Assembly: GCA_030833315.1 (NCBI GenBank)
Contig: JAURHM010000008.1
Span: forward strand, 1 to 64,000
Direction of reading: 5' to 3'
DNA: 64,000 nucleotides
Origin: Burkholderiales bacterium
Lineage (GTDB): Bacteria > Pseudomonadota > Gammaproteobacteria > Burkholderiales > SG8-41
Made by a program: the position numbers and the translations under genes. The notes under the pieces are model-generated. The model had not been told where the DNA came from, ran no database searches, and was given only the letters and a program-made list of their open reading frames with translations. Of this stretch, positions 1 through 7,953 are shown in pieces. Numbering within the stretch: the first letter of the stretch is position 1; each line of letters opens with the position of its first letter.

Positions 1-171
1 TATTGGCAGGCGCGACTCACGAAGACCACAACGGTTGATCAGACACTGTCGCTGATCACCCACTATTGCACCAATCAGGGCAGCGTGGCGTCCTGCGCCA
101 ATCAGCTGATCAACGATTTTCGCGTGGTCAGCGGTGACTTCGTCAGCGCCATCCGGCAGGCGCTGAACTGA
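1..171 (+). CDS. C-terminal fragment of an unidentified protein (gene begins outside the window)
   Basis: Frame 1 is open from the first base to the TGA at 169-171 and encodes 56 residues. They include two cysteines spaced about ten residues apart (HYC, ASC) and an amphipathic end. I do not recognise the family. It ends 2 bp before the start of the TadE-like gene, so the two are probably co-transcribed, and a role in the same pilus or surface structure is plausible but only inferred from position. Confidence 0.6.
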   Translation, partial: YWQARLTKTTTVDQTLSLITHYCTNQGSVASCANQLINDFRVVSGDFVSAIRQALN

Positions 172-173
172 TC

Positions 174-1694
174 ATGACCAAGGGCCAGTCACGCGCCAAT
201 CGCAGTTCCTGCACTCGCCCTCAACGGCAAGCGGGGCAGGCGCTGGTTGAATTCACCATCGCGGCGATGACTCTCCTGGTGCCTTTGTTTTTCATGATTT
301 CATATGTTGCCAAATACCATGACATGCAGGCGGCGACCATACAGGCCGCCCGCTATGCCGCCTGGGAGCGTACGGTCTACTTTGGCGAATCCGACTGGGC
401 CAGCGGCACTGCCCAGAAAAGCGACAGCACCATCCAGTCTGAAATCAGGAGCCGTTTTTTTTCAGGGCCGGGCAGCGGTTTCCAGAGCGGCGCAGCCAAC
501 CCGCTGTGGGTTGACCACGCCGGCGCTCCCATTCTTGGCAGCTGGGGCGAGGTGTCATCGAACGGACAAACACCGGGAACTGGGGATTTCATTTTGGGCA
601 AGGTGACCGAAGTCATTTCAGTGATCGGCAAGGTGCTGGGTGCGGATGGTTTCAAGCTGGACATGAATACGCTTTATACCGCACAGGCCAGCATGACGCC
701 TGCAGAGAGCGGTGCGATTGCGCGGATGTTTACCGGCGGCGCGGGAGCTTTCAGGCTGCCCGCGCTATCCGAGCGGCATATGGTGGTGGCGAACGGCTGG
801 TCGGCCAACGGCCCGGATTTTGTCAAAAAACAGACCGAATCGCTTTCCCTGACCAGTGTGTTTTCCAGGAGCCCGTTGCAGGAGGTTCTGAGCGTGATCC
901 AGGGTGTTGGGGGTACGTTCATGGAAGAACTGAAATCAGACAGCCTCAAGCTCGGCGGCGATATTCAGGTCGACCGCGTTCCCAGCGATCGTGTCAGTGG
1001 TGGCAATGCCCCCGCACCCACCAAGGCCAAGGTCCCGGCCAGTGATCGGATGAATCAGGAGCAGGGGAACCAGCAAGGGGCTGCCACCCAAAACAAAGAC
1101 GCTTTCAAAAACACGATGACTAATTTCGAGAATGAGTACAACTCTATACAGAACAAAATTGCCACCTGCCAGCAATCCAAGCAGGATGAAATGTGGGGGA
1201 ATTATTACGGTAAGGCGCAAGGAACGCGCTGGACGGTGAACGGATGTTCGCGAAGAGAGTATTACTGCAATGATGAATGGTTGGGCATTTGCTGGGGCGG
1301 GGAGGGTTACAGGACCGTTTACTACGATTGCAGTGTTCCGTACAACTATGAATACATCAAAGACAAGCCGGGTAGTTCCTGGACCCCGAACTTTGATGCG
1401 GACTACAGCTGCCATGGCGGGCTGGATGCACGCATCAACCAGCTCCAGATCAATCTCAATAATGAACAGGTGATCAAGGATGCACGTGCCGGTTGTGCGG
1501 GAAGTACCACGCCGGATTGCACGGATATGAACAACAAGCTGAACGAGCTTGATGCCAAGATCAGCAAGCAAAAGTCAGACAGAAATGCGCTTGATACCCC
1601 CTTCAGTTCATGCAACTGCCGGGCGGGCGAGGGCACCAGCTGCACTACCGCCAGGTCAACAGCGATCGGAAAGGTTACGAATTATTGCCAGTAG
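174..1694 (+). CDS. TadE/TadG-like pseudopilin-type membrane protein with a Cys-rich C-terminal region
   Basis: The protein has 506 residues. Residues 21-29 (GQALVEFTI) followed by a hydrophobic stretch to about residue 46 are the N-terminal signature of TadE/TadG proteins of the tight-adherence pilus apparatus, including the conserved Glu of the prepilin-like motif; a positively charged leader precedes it. The rest should lie outside the inner membrane. From about residue 320 to the end there are twelve cysteines with many Tyr and Trp, which is unusual for TadE and suggests a disulfide-rich domain. It follows a truncated ORF by 2 bp, so it is likely the second gene of an operon. The family call rests on the N-terminus; the function of the C-terminal part is unknown. 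Confidence 0.65.
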   Translation: MTKGQSRANRSSCTRPQRQAGQALVEFTIAAMTLLVPLFFMISYVAKYHDMQAATIQAARYAAWERTVYFGESDWASGTAQKSDSTIQSEIRSRFFSGPGSGFQSGAANPLWVDHAGAPILGSWGEVSSNGQTPGTGDFILGKVTEVISVIGKVLGADGFKLDMNTLYTAQASMTPAESGAIARMFTGGAGAFRLPALSERHMVVANGWSANGPDFVKKQTESLSLTSVFSRSPLQEVLSVIQGVGGTFMEELKSDSLKLGGDIQVDRVPSDRVSGGNAPAPTKAKVPASDRMNQEQGNQQGAATQNKDAFKNTMTNFENEYNSIQNKIATCQQSKQDEMWGNYYGKAQGTRWTVNGCSRREYYCNDEWLGICWGGEGYRTVYYDCSVPYNYEYIKDKPGSSWTPNFDADYSCHGGLDARINQLQINLNNEQVIKDARAGCAGSTTPDCTDMNNKLNELDAKISKQKSDRNALDTPFSSCNCRAGEGTSCTTARSTAIGKVTNYCQ

Positions 1695-1745
1695 CATTGC
1701 CTGCGTTTCACTTAGAACTTTTTTATCTAACCAAGGAGAAAATAC

Positions 1746-2138
1746 ATGAGGCTCATCAATCGCTGGTCGATACGTCTTGCCCTGATCGGGGTGGCATTGG
1801 GGTTCCTGCAGAGCTACAAGGTGCTGACCCTTCCGCACTTCATGATCGGTTTCGGGATTCCTTTTGCCATCGTTCTTGCCGCCATCGGCGTGCTGATTGA
1901 TTTTTCACTGGCCAAGAAAAATGGAACAGGTGGCGGCGCGATGAGCGGCCGACTGATGAGCAAGTGGTCAATCCGCCTTGGTCTGCTCGGTCTGGCTATC
2001 GGCATGGCGCAGCATTTTCTTGCGGGTGGTAACAACCTCGCAGCGATGATCGGCTTTTCGATTCCCTACGCGGTGGTGCTGTCCGGGATCGGATTGTTGG
2101 TTGATTTTTCAGTTAACAAAAAGAGTCAAAAGGCTTAA
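1746..2138 (+). CDS. Small integral membrane protein made of two tandem homologous halves
   Basis: The protein has 130 residues and no family I can name. Residues 4-59 and 71-127 are clearly related: both run W-S-I-R-L, then G-x-A-x-G, then M-I-G-F-x-I-P-x-A-x-V-L and end in V-D-F-S plus lysines. Each half has two hydrophobic segments, so the whole is predicted to have four membrane passes with a basic linker (KKNGTGGG). A good ribosome binding site (AAGGAG at 1734-1739) precedes the ATG. It lies 51 bp after the TadE-like gene and could belong to the same transcript. The function cannot be assigned. Confidence 0.7.
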   Translation: MRLINRWSIRLALIGVALGFLQSYKVLTLPHFMIGFGIPFAIVLAAIGVLIDFSLAKKNGTGGGAMSGRLMSKWSIRLGLLGLAIGMAQHFLAGGNNLAAMIGFSIPYAVVLSGIGLLVDFSVNKKSQKA

Positions 2139-2203
2139 TCGCGCGCCGCTGACCGCTTCTCAGTCTGTTATTGATTTAGATCCTCCAAAATCAGGAAGAA
2201 AAG

Positions 2204-3223
2204 ATGTCTCCAGAAATTGCGGGCGAGTTTACCCAAACGTTTCATTCCCTCGCTGCAGAACTGAGCGCTAGCGACCTTGATCGGTTCCTGCATGCCACCT
2301 CGCTGATCGAAGTGCCTGCAGGCCGAAAACTGATCAAGGCCCGGATGCCGGTTGACTCTATCTATTTGGTGCTTTCAGGCAGGCTTGATGTTTTTGCAGA
2401 AAGCAAGGAAGGGGCAATAAAGGTCAGCGAGATTGGCCCTGGAGAGTGGGTAGGCGAGATTTCCGTCCTCAGCGGCGACGACCGGGCAAGTGCAACGGTT
2501 TCCACTGCGACAGATGTCCGTCTTCTGCGGCTGAGGCACGAAGCTTTCGAGAACCTGATTATTGGTGAAGGTGAGCTACCGGTTCTGATGCTTCAGCACC
2601 TCGTGCTGTTGATGTCAGCACGCTTGTCGGAACTTGTCGAAATGCTGTCGAAGTTGATTCTTGACAGGTCGGTGGTTAGCCGGGGATCGGAGACTGAGCC
2701 GGCAGGGATTGATGTGCGGGATCGGGCCGCTTATTGGCCTGAGTGCCGGCTGGCAGATGCCTCCGCGAGTTTCAGAGGGTTTCTCCATACTTTGCCCGGC
2801 GTTGAGAGCTTCTCTGCGGCTGATTTCGAAATGCTCTACAACGCAGTCAAGCTGACGCTGTATCCGGCAGGACATGTATTTACGTTGCAGGGGCAACGTG
2901 GCGATTCTATTTTTGTCGTGGTGGACGGTGCGGTATCCCAACGCACTCATAATCCAGTTGCAAATACCGTGAGCGAAGCAGTCCTCAATGTCGGTGAGTG
3001 GTTTGCACTGACATCACTGGCAAAAGAACTTCCGGAGTTTTCTACGGCATCGGCAATTAAGCCGGTATTTGTCGCTTCCCTGACACGCGACAGCTTCAAC
3101 AGGCTTTTTGATGAATCTAGTGCGATCGCCCGCTTCGTCCTGTACATGCTAGTCAAAGAGTTGGCAAGGAAGGTCCAGTTGACACTCCTGTCGATACTGG
3201 CTGTCTCCGTTGAAAGCCGCTAG
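2204..3223 (+). CDS. Protein with two cyclic-nucleotide-binding (Crp-type) domains, no HTH
   Basis: The protein has 339 residues. The first cNMP-binding beta-roll spans roughly residues 25-140 and carries the hallmarks YLVLSGRLDVF, GEWVGEISVLSGDDRASATV and a following helix. The second spans roughly 200-320 (FTLQGQRGDSIFVVVDGAV) but lacks the phosphate-binding cassette Glu and Arg (GEWFALTSL... in place of GE...R-A), so it probably does not bind nucleotide. No helix-turn-helix, kinase or cyclase domain is attached, so it is likely a sensor or adaptor and not a transcription factor. The start is supported by AGGAAG just upstream. The ligand and partner are unknown. Confidence 0.75.
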   Translation: MSPEIAGEFTQTFHSLAAELSASDLDRFLHATSLIEVPAGRKLIKARMPVDSIYLVLSGRLDVFAESKEGAIKVSEIGPGEWVGEISVLSGDDRASATVSTATDVRLLRLRHEAFENLIIGEGELPVLMLQHLVLLMSARLSELVEMLSKLILDRSVVSRGSETEPAGIDVRDRAAYWPECRLADASASFRGFLHTLPGVESFSAADFEMLYNAVKLTLYPAGHVFTLQGQRGDSIFVVVDGAVSQRTHNPVANTVSEAVLNVGEWFALTSLAKELPEFSTASAIKPVFVASLTRDSFNRLFDESSAIARFVLYMLVKELARKVQLTLLSILAVSVESR

Positions 3224-3270
3224 TCAACCCCGGTTGCGTCAGGTGATACGGAGCACATTTCTTCCGGACT

Positions 3271-3297
3271 GCCATGCCAGTTTGGCGGCTTTTTTTT
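3271..3297 (+). terminator. Rho-independent terminator after the cNMP-domain gene
   Basis: GCC-AT-GCCA, loop GTT, then TGGC-GGC forms a hairpin with a two-base bulge, followed directly by eight T residues. It sits about 50 bp after the stop codon of the upstream gene. Confidence 0.7.
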
Positions 3298-3319
3298 CCG
3301 GTAATTCCTCAATCAGTGA

Positions 3320-3754
3320 ATGCATTGCATGATGCTCAATCAGACCCGCAGTTATCTCCTGGCCGCTGCCCTCGCGATTATGGGCATTGCTCTTGCGCGA
3401 CAGGAATGGTTGGTGTTTGAGCGAGAGTCGCGTCTTGATGCGGAGGGTGTTATTACGCAAGGTGCAGTGCGCAGTATCCGGGCGAATAAATATGAATCCA
3501 TCGCATTGGTGGAATACGCTGTTCCTGGCGAAGGTTTTCGTGTCCGTGAGGTCCCGGTATCGAGGCCCTTTGCACATGAAGTGCAAGCCGGCGGAAGAGT
3601 GCCGAATGTCAAGGTAAGGTATTTGCCACAAGACCCCAAGGTTGCAGACGTTTTGAACGCATCACAATCCAGTGTATGGGGTGTGCCCGTGGTCTTGGGA
3701 CTCCTCGCACTTTCTGCGTGGTCGTTCAATAGGGCGCGTCGCGCCGCAGTTTGA
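3320..3754 (+). CDS. DUF3592-like small membrane protein
   Basis: The protein has 144 residues. A hydrophobic segment at about residues 10-25 and another at about 115-135 flank a domain of roughly 85 residues. In that domain a 'G.ITQGAVRSI' strand, a charged V-EYAVPGEGFR strand and a 'V.VRYLPQDPKVADVL' motif match the DUF3592 pattern (a beta domain between two membrane helices). The first ATG is at 3320; ATGs at 3329 and 3332 are equally possible and no strong ribosome site separates them. It lies after the terminator and so has its own transcription. The function of DUF3592 proteins is not established. Confidence 0.6.
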   Translation: MHCMMLNQTRSYLLAAALAIMGIALARQEWLVFERESRLDAEGVITQGAVRSIRANKYESIALVEYAVPGEGFRVREVPVSRPFAHEVQAGGRVPNVKVRYLPQDPKVADVLNASQSSVWGVPVVLGLLALSAWSFNRARRAAV

Positions 3755-3815
3755 ATAAAATGCTGCGTTCCATCACTGAATCAATCACTTGTTTTCTGGG
3801 CGTCAGTGTTTTCGG

Positions 3816-3843
3816 TTAACTTTCAGCCATCTCTCCATATAAT
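3816..3843 (+). promoter_or_regulatory. Candidate sigma-70 promoter for the carbonic anhydrase-like gene
   Basis: A perfect TATAAT at 3838-3843 is preceded, after 16 bp, by TTAACT (four of six matches to TTGACA). It lies about 50 bp upstream of the start codon at 3895. Confidence 0.5.
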
Positions 3844-3894
3844 AAGAGTCATGCGAGTTTTCTTTATCGTATTCGTTCAACTGAGGCCGTGTAA

Positions 3895-4785
3895 GTGATG
3901 AAAATGAGTAAAACTGTATTTATAACCTCGACTTTCATTAAAAGAGTGACGATCCCATTATTGTTTATGCCGGTTGCCAGTCTGACTTTTGCAGGTACGC
4001 CGGTGGATCATGCTGCGTTGGCACTATTTGAGGCTCAAAATTCCGCGCTGGAAAAAAATACTGATGGCAAAGGTTATGGACCTCAGTCACCCCGTGATTT
4101 GAATGTTCGTAAAGGCCTGAACAAGAGGATTTTTTCAACGGCACCTGACTATAGGCAGATGAATCTGTGCAATATTCACTTTCACAAGAATGCCGAACAC
4201 AAAGGTGGAGAATTCACCTCATTCGCAGGATATGGCGACGGTCATGGCAATGACTCAGGCTACAAGTACTCAGGAAAGCTCGGTGCGCTTGAATCCAGGC
4301 CGCTTGAGTCAGATGTTTGTAAGAGTGGCCATGGCGGGCTGAACACCGGTGATACCATTGAAGTCCACTATGTTTACAGTAGCGCTCAGGTCGCACCTGG
4401 GCCAACCTTAAAGTCCTGCCTTAGCGAGTCTGATAACAATCCGCAACTCAGGGTGGAGGCAGTGGTTCTTGTGCTGGTTAATGACCCCAAAGCTGCCGAT
4501 TTTGGCCGGCTGTCAAGTTTGAATGTGATTAAAGGCTATCACCAAGCGATTAATATCCCGAAAAATGCGGGTAAACCGGTTCGATATGCCGGATCCACAA
4601 CCGGGCCTTCTTACAACGGTAAGGGCTCACCTTTACAGGTGTCTTGGAGTGTAAGGCCCAAAGTGCTTAAGGTGAACGCAGAAACTGTTGGTGATTGGTG
4701 CAAGAATAATATCTTTGGAGAAGATCACGCGCACGGGGTTCGAAATCTGATTTCCAACCAGAAATTGCTGTCCCAAATGAAATAG
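3895..4785 (+). CDS. Putative secreted delta-class carbonic anhydrase
   Basis: The protein has 296 residues. An N-terminal hydrophobic segment ending near TFAG (about residue 34) looks like a signal peptide, so the mature protein should be periplasmic. Residues 91-107 (LCNIHFHKNAEHKGGEF) contain H95-x-H97-x(4)-H102 with an adjacent Glu. This resembles the zinc-ligand strand pattern H-x-H...E-H of delta-class (Thalassiosira-type) carbonic anhydrases and their bacterial relatives. A later EVHYVYSSA strand and four more cysteines fit an extracellular enzyme. It would hydrate CO2 to bicarbonate in the periplasm. The start is GTG 3895 or ATG 3898. The gene looks more AT-rich than its neighbours, which hints at transfer. 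The class assignment is from recognised motifs, not from a search. Confidence 0.65.
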   Translation: MMKMSKTVFITSTFIKRVTIPLLFMPVASLTFAGTPVDHAALALFEAQNSALEKNTDGKGYGPQSPRDLNVRKGLNKRIFSTAPDYRQMNLCNIHFHKNAEHKGGEFTSFAGYGDGHGNDSGYKYSGKLGALESRPLESDVCKSGHGGLNTGDTIEVHYVYSSAQVAPGPTLKSCLSESDNNPQLRVEAVVLVLVNDPKAADFGRLSSLNVIKGYHQAINIPKNAGKPVRYAGSTTGPSYNGKGSPLQVSWSVRPKVLKVNAETVGDWCKNNIFGEDHAHGVRNLISNQKLLSQMK

Positions 4786-4835
4786 ATATTCACTTCCGAA
4801 CGTAAGCTTGCGACACCCTCTCCGCCAGAATACAA

Positions 4836-4863
4836 AAACGGCCCCTCAAGGGGTCGTTTTTTT
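4836..4863 (+). terminator. Rho-independent terminator after the carbonic anhydrase-like gene
   Basis: ACGGCCCC, loop TCAA, GGGGTCGT pair with one G-T wobble and are followed by a run of seven T. Confidence 0.85.
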
Positions 4864-4952
4864 GTACCGGACCTGCACGCAGGTATTCCGTAAGCACGAC
4901 TGGCGGCTGATACGATACTCCCCTATCCAGTCGTGACAAGGAATCTGAATCC

Positions 4953-5282
4953 ATGGCCAAGCATCTTCCCTACGAAGTCAAAACGGCAACAGGCGAGATT
5001 ATTACCTTTGAATTTGCATTGCATGGTGAAACCCAGTCCGGAATGAGGGTATCCCAACTGCTGGATGCGGTTCTCGGAACTCTGGATCGCGAGTTACGAG
5101 TGCTGGGAAACACGGCCAATGGTGACGTGATGCAAGCGCTGGCCATGGCATTGGCTGTCCGAACGGCAATGCTGCACGCTCCATTTGAGGTGGGGCGTCA
5201 GCTTGCGGTCGATTTGGCAGCAACTGCGCTGGTAGCGGCCGGACATTCACTGCATGATCCGGGTGTCGTTGGCAATGCCTGA
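4953..5282 (+). CDS. Hypothetical protein, 109 residues
   Basis: An ORF of 109 residues with AAGGAA about 10 bp upstream of the ATG and codon use like its neighbours. It begins with a beta-rich stretch (YEVKTATGEIITFEFAL) followed by mostly helical, Ala/Leu-rich sequence (VMQALAMALAVRTAML). No signal peptide, membrane segment or known motif is visible and I do not recognise the family. It stands alone between two terminator or intergenic regions. Confidence 0.55.
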   Translation: MAKHLPYEVKTATGEIITFEFALHGETQSGMRVSQLLDAVLGTLDRELRVLGNTANGDVMQALAMALAVRTAMLHAPFEVGRQLAVDLAATALVAAGHSLHDPGVVGNA

Positions 5283-5302
5283 ATAAACGTATTGTAGTTC
5301 CC

Positions 5303-5422
5303 GTGGCGCATGTTCTGGGGGGGGCGAAATTGAATTGGAAAAACGTAACCGCCGCACTGATCATGGCGTTGGCCAATGCACTTGTGCTGGCGTCCTTCCG
5401 GTCGAGTCCGAGCGGTCGGTAG
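5303..5422 (+). other. Intergenic 5283-5538, with a possible 39-residue ORF
   Basis: The 256 bp between the hypothetical gene and the hydrolase hold one open stretch from GTG 5303 to TAG 5420-5422. It could encode a 39-residue peptide with a hydrophobic core (TAALIMALANALVLA). A G8 run lies just inside it. No ribosome site supports translation; it may be a decayed gene start or chance. No clear promoter was seen. Confidence 0.2.
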
Positions 5423-5538
5423 ATAATAGTCTTCGCATACAGGATGATCGGTATTACGACGTTGATCATCATTTGGATGCTTTTCCCAATAATGATTAAC
5501 CGCAATGCGGGGAATCCAGAATAGGAGCTTGGCCTCGA

Positions 5539-6630
5539 ATGGCTACTAATGAGCTTTTTAGTGAACGCAAACCGCTCGAGATTGCTGAACAAGGCTGCTT
5601 TTTTGTGGGTGGTCGTTATTCTGATGCAGCTGATGATCGCAGCATGCTGGGGCAAATGTTTGTCCAGTATCAGATTCCTGCAAAGCGCAAGTTTCGATAT
5701 CCCCTGGTCATGATTCACGGTGGCGGGCAGACGGGAGTCAATTTTCTAGCTACTCCTGATGGCCGATCAGGCTGGGCTGATTATTTTGTGGCGAATGGCT
5801 ACGCCGTTTACGTGGTTGATCAGCCGGGTCGCGGACGGTCCGGATACTTTTCGGGTTACGGCAAGTCGACCAGTCGCACGGCAGGTCCGATCGCAGAGCG
5901 TTTTTCTGCGCCGGAGCGGGTAAACCGATGGCCGCAGGCGGCGCTGCATACGCAGTGGCCAGGTGAAGGTATTCCTGGCGACGAGGATTTCGACCAGTTT
6001 TATGCATCGCAAGTCGCCAGCATGGACGACATCGCCAATCTGGAGGGCATGATGCGCGATGCCGGAGCTGCCTTGCTGGATCGTATTGGTCCCGCATTAT
6101 TATTGACGCATTCTCAGGGCGGTCCCTTTGGCTGGACGATTGCCGATGCCTGTCCAAAACTGGTTAAAGGAATTTTGGCTATCGAACCCAATGGTGCTCC
6201 AGTCTATGAAGTTCGATTCAAAGGGGCTCCTGACTGGTTTGAGGATGATGCTGTGACCAGACCCTGGGGTATTACCCGGGGGGCACTGTCTTTTTCGCCT
6301 CCCGCAAAAGATCCTTCCGAGATGAAGTTCATCCGTCAGGACGCAGCCGACGGACCGGAGTTGACCCGGTGCTGGCTGCAATCCGGGGAGCCCCGCCAGT
6401 TGCCCAATCTGCAGGGCATTCCGATTCTCATTTTGACTGCGGAGGCGTCCTACCACGCGCCTTACGATCATTGCACCTCGCGGTTTCTCAAGCAGGCTGG
6501 GGTGGAGCATGATTTTGTGCGTCTGGCGGATGTGGGGATCAAAGGTAATGGGCATATGATGATGTTGGAAAAGAATAATCTGGAAATCGCTGCATTTCTT
6601 GCCGGCTGGCTGGTAAACAACGTGAAATGA
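5539..6630 (+). CDS. Alpha/beta hydrolase (esterase-like)
   Basis: The protein has 363 residues and an alpha/beta-hydrolase fold. The oxyanion-hole motif is MIHGGGQTG (His60-Gly). The nucleophile elbow is T-H-S192-Q-G-G, a variant of G-x-S-x-G. The likely catalytic His is in GNGHMMM near the C-terminus, and an Asp/Glu in the EAS/DH segment precedes it. There is no signal peptide, so it is cytoplasmic. It is followed 35 bp later by a Bug-type receptor, and further on by an SDR on the other strand, so a role in breakdown of an imported ester or lactone is plausible. The substrate is not predictable from sequence. Confidence 0.8.
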   Translation: MATNELFSERKPLEIAEQGCFFVGGRYSDAADDRSMLGQMFVQYQIPAKRKFRYPLVMIHGGGQTGVNFLATPDGRSGWADYFVANGYAVYVVDQPGRGRSGYFSGYGKSTSRTAGPIAERFSAPERVNRWPQAALHTQWPGEGIPGDEDFDQFYASQVASMDDIANLEGMMRDAGAALLDRIGPALLLTHSQGGPFGWTIADACPKLVKGILAIEPNGAPVYEVRFKGAPDWFEDDAVTRPWGITRGALSFSPPAKDPSEMKFIRQDAADGPELTRCWLQSGEPRQLPNLQGIPILILTAEASYHAPYDHCTSRFLKQAGVEHDFVRLADVGIKGNGHMMMLEKNNLEIAAFLAGWLVNNVK

Positions 6631-6665
6631 GTTTTTACGCAAGGTGCACAGGTGAGAGGACTGCA

Positions 6666-7631
6666 ATGAACCAAAGAATCATCATCAACAGCTTGGCCAT
6701 GGTGATGGCCGGAGCATGTTCGTTGTTCAATACGTCAGCAGTGGCACAGGCTTATCCCAGCAAGCCGATACGGATAATTGTTCCTGCGTCGCCGGCGGGT
6801 GGGCTGGATATCATGGCGCGCGTGGTGGGGCAGCCGCTTTCATCGCAGTGGGGGCAGCCTGTGGTGGTGGAAAACCGTCCCGGAGCGGGCGTGATGCTGG
6901 GAACCGAAATGGCATCCAAAGCTTTTCCGGACGGTTATACCCTGTTGATGATCAACGCGAATCTCGCGCCTAACGCAATTCTGCAAAACAAGATCAGTGT
7001 TGTTAAAAATCTTGCCGCAGTCGTTAAGATTGCCGATCTGCCGAATGCTTTGTCAGTGCCGGCCTCGCTACCGGTCTCTTCGATGCAGGAACTTGTCGCC
7101 ATGGCAAAGTCATCGCGACTGACCTACAGTTCTGCTGGAAACGGAACGGTCGGTAACATCCTGACTGAAATGCTGAAGCTGGCCATCGGCGCAGACATTA
7201 CGCATGTACCTTACAAAGGTGGAAATCCGGCAATGAATGCGTTAATGGGGGGGCAGGTTTCGATGGGTGTGGTCAGTCTGGCCTCGACCATGGCGCACGT
7301 GAAAGCCGGTCGGGTGAAGATACTGGCTGTCAGCGGCAGCCTGCGTTCGCGCCTTGCGCCGGAAATTCCGACTATCAGCGAGACGGTCAAGGGCGTTGCT
7401 CTGGAAAGCTGGGTTGGGTTGCTCGTTCCTCGGGGCGTCCCGCCTGAAGTGATTCGCAAAATCAACAGTTCGGTTATACAGGCTGTCGCACTTGCCGATA
7501 CGCAACAACGATTGATTTCCCAGGGTTATGACGTTATGGCGGGTTCGCCAGAAGCCTTCGACAAGTTGATACAAAATGACATGGTTTTGTATGGCAAGGT
7601 GATTCGTCAGGCGAACATCAAGGCTGATTGA
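6666..7631 (+). CDS. Bug-family tripartite tricarboxylate transporter substrate-binding protein
   Basis: About 321 residues. The protein begins with a signal peptide ending near SAVAQA and then the standard Bug start YPSKPIRIIVP.SPAGGLDIMAR. Other family hallmarks are the 'ENRPGAG...G' strand, PDGYTLL, YSSAGNGTVGN and VPYKGG. It would bind a carboxylate or related solute in the periplasm and present it to a TctAB-type permease, which is not in the window. I chose ATG 6666 because GAGAGGA lies just upstream and the signal peptide then has normal length; the frame is open further, overlapping the hydrolase stop. Probably co-transcribed with the hydrolase. Confidence 0.9.
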   Translation: MNQRIIINSLAMVMAGACSLFNTSAVAQAYPSKPIRIIVPASPAGGLDIMARVVGQPLSSQWGQPVVVENRPGAGVMLGTEMASKAFPDGYTLLMINANLAPNAILQNKISVVKNLAAVVKIADLPNALSVPASLPVSSMQELVAMAKSSRLTYSSAGNGTVGNILTEMLKLAIGADITHVPYKGGNPAMNALMGGQVSMGVVSLASTMAHVKAGRVKILAVSGSLRSRLAPEIPTISETVKGVALESWVGLLVPRGVPPEVIRKINSSVIQAVALADTQQRLISQGYDVMAGSPEAFDKLIQNDMVLYGKVIRQANIKAD

Positions 7632-7638
7632 CCTGCGG

Positions 7639-7676
7639 TATCCGGTTGATTCGTTGGCGCTAATGAATCCCGGATA
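7639..7676. other. Hairpin between the Bug gene and the SDR pseudogene
   Basis: TATCCGG at 7639-7645 and CCGGATA at 7670-7676 pair, and an inner GATTC/GAATC pair extends the stem. There is no T run, so it could be a weak bidirectional terminator or mRNA-end structure between convergent genes. Confidence 0.35.
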
Positions 7677-7932
7677 TGCGCAGATAAAATAAATTGGTTC
7701 TCGCGCGGTGTATGGCGTCAGATTTTTTTGACGCGAAGACCCGCAGCCGTAAAGCCGCCATCCACGGATATGGTCTGTCCGTTGACGTAGCTGGCGTCAT
7801 CCGATGCCAGGAATACCGCTACCGCTGCGACTTCATCGGGATCTCCGTAACGGCCCAGCGGTACGGCTTGTTGCCAGGCTGCACGGCGCTCTTCCGAGTG
7901 CTGATTGCGGTTGCGCTGGACGTCGATCGGTC

Positions 7933-7936
7933 CCGG
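7933..7936. repeat. Target-site duplication CCGG, left copy
   Basis: CCGG immediately outside the left end of the insertion element; the matching copy is at 9136-9139. Joining the gene across one copy restores the SDR reading frame. Confidence 0.85.
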
Positions 7937-7953
7937 TGACCTGCCCCCAAGAA

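Noticed and set aside
7710-7939. Short plus-strand ORFs at the left end of the insertion element
   Set aside because: They are antisense to the SDR 3' fragment, whose reading frame is restored exactly by removing the element.
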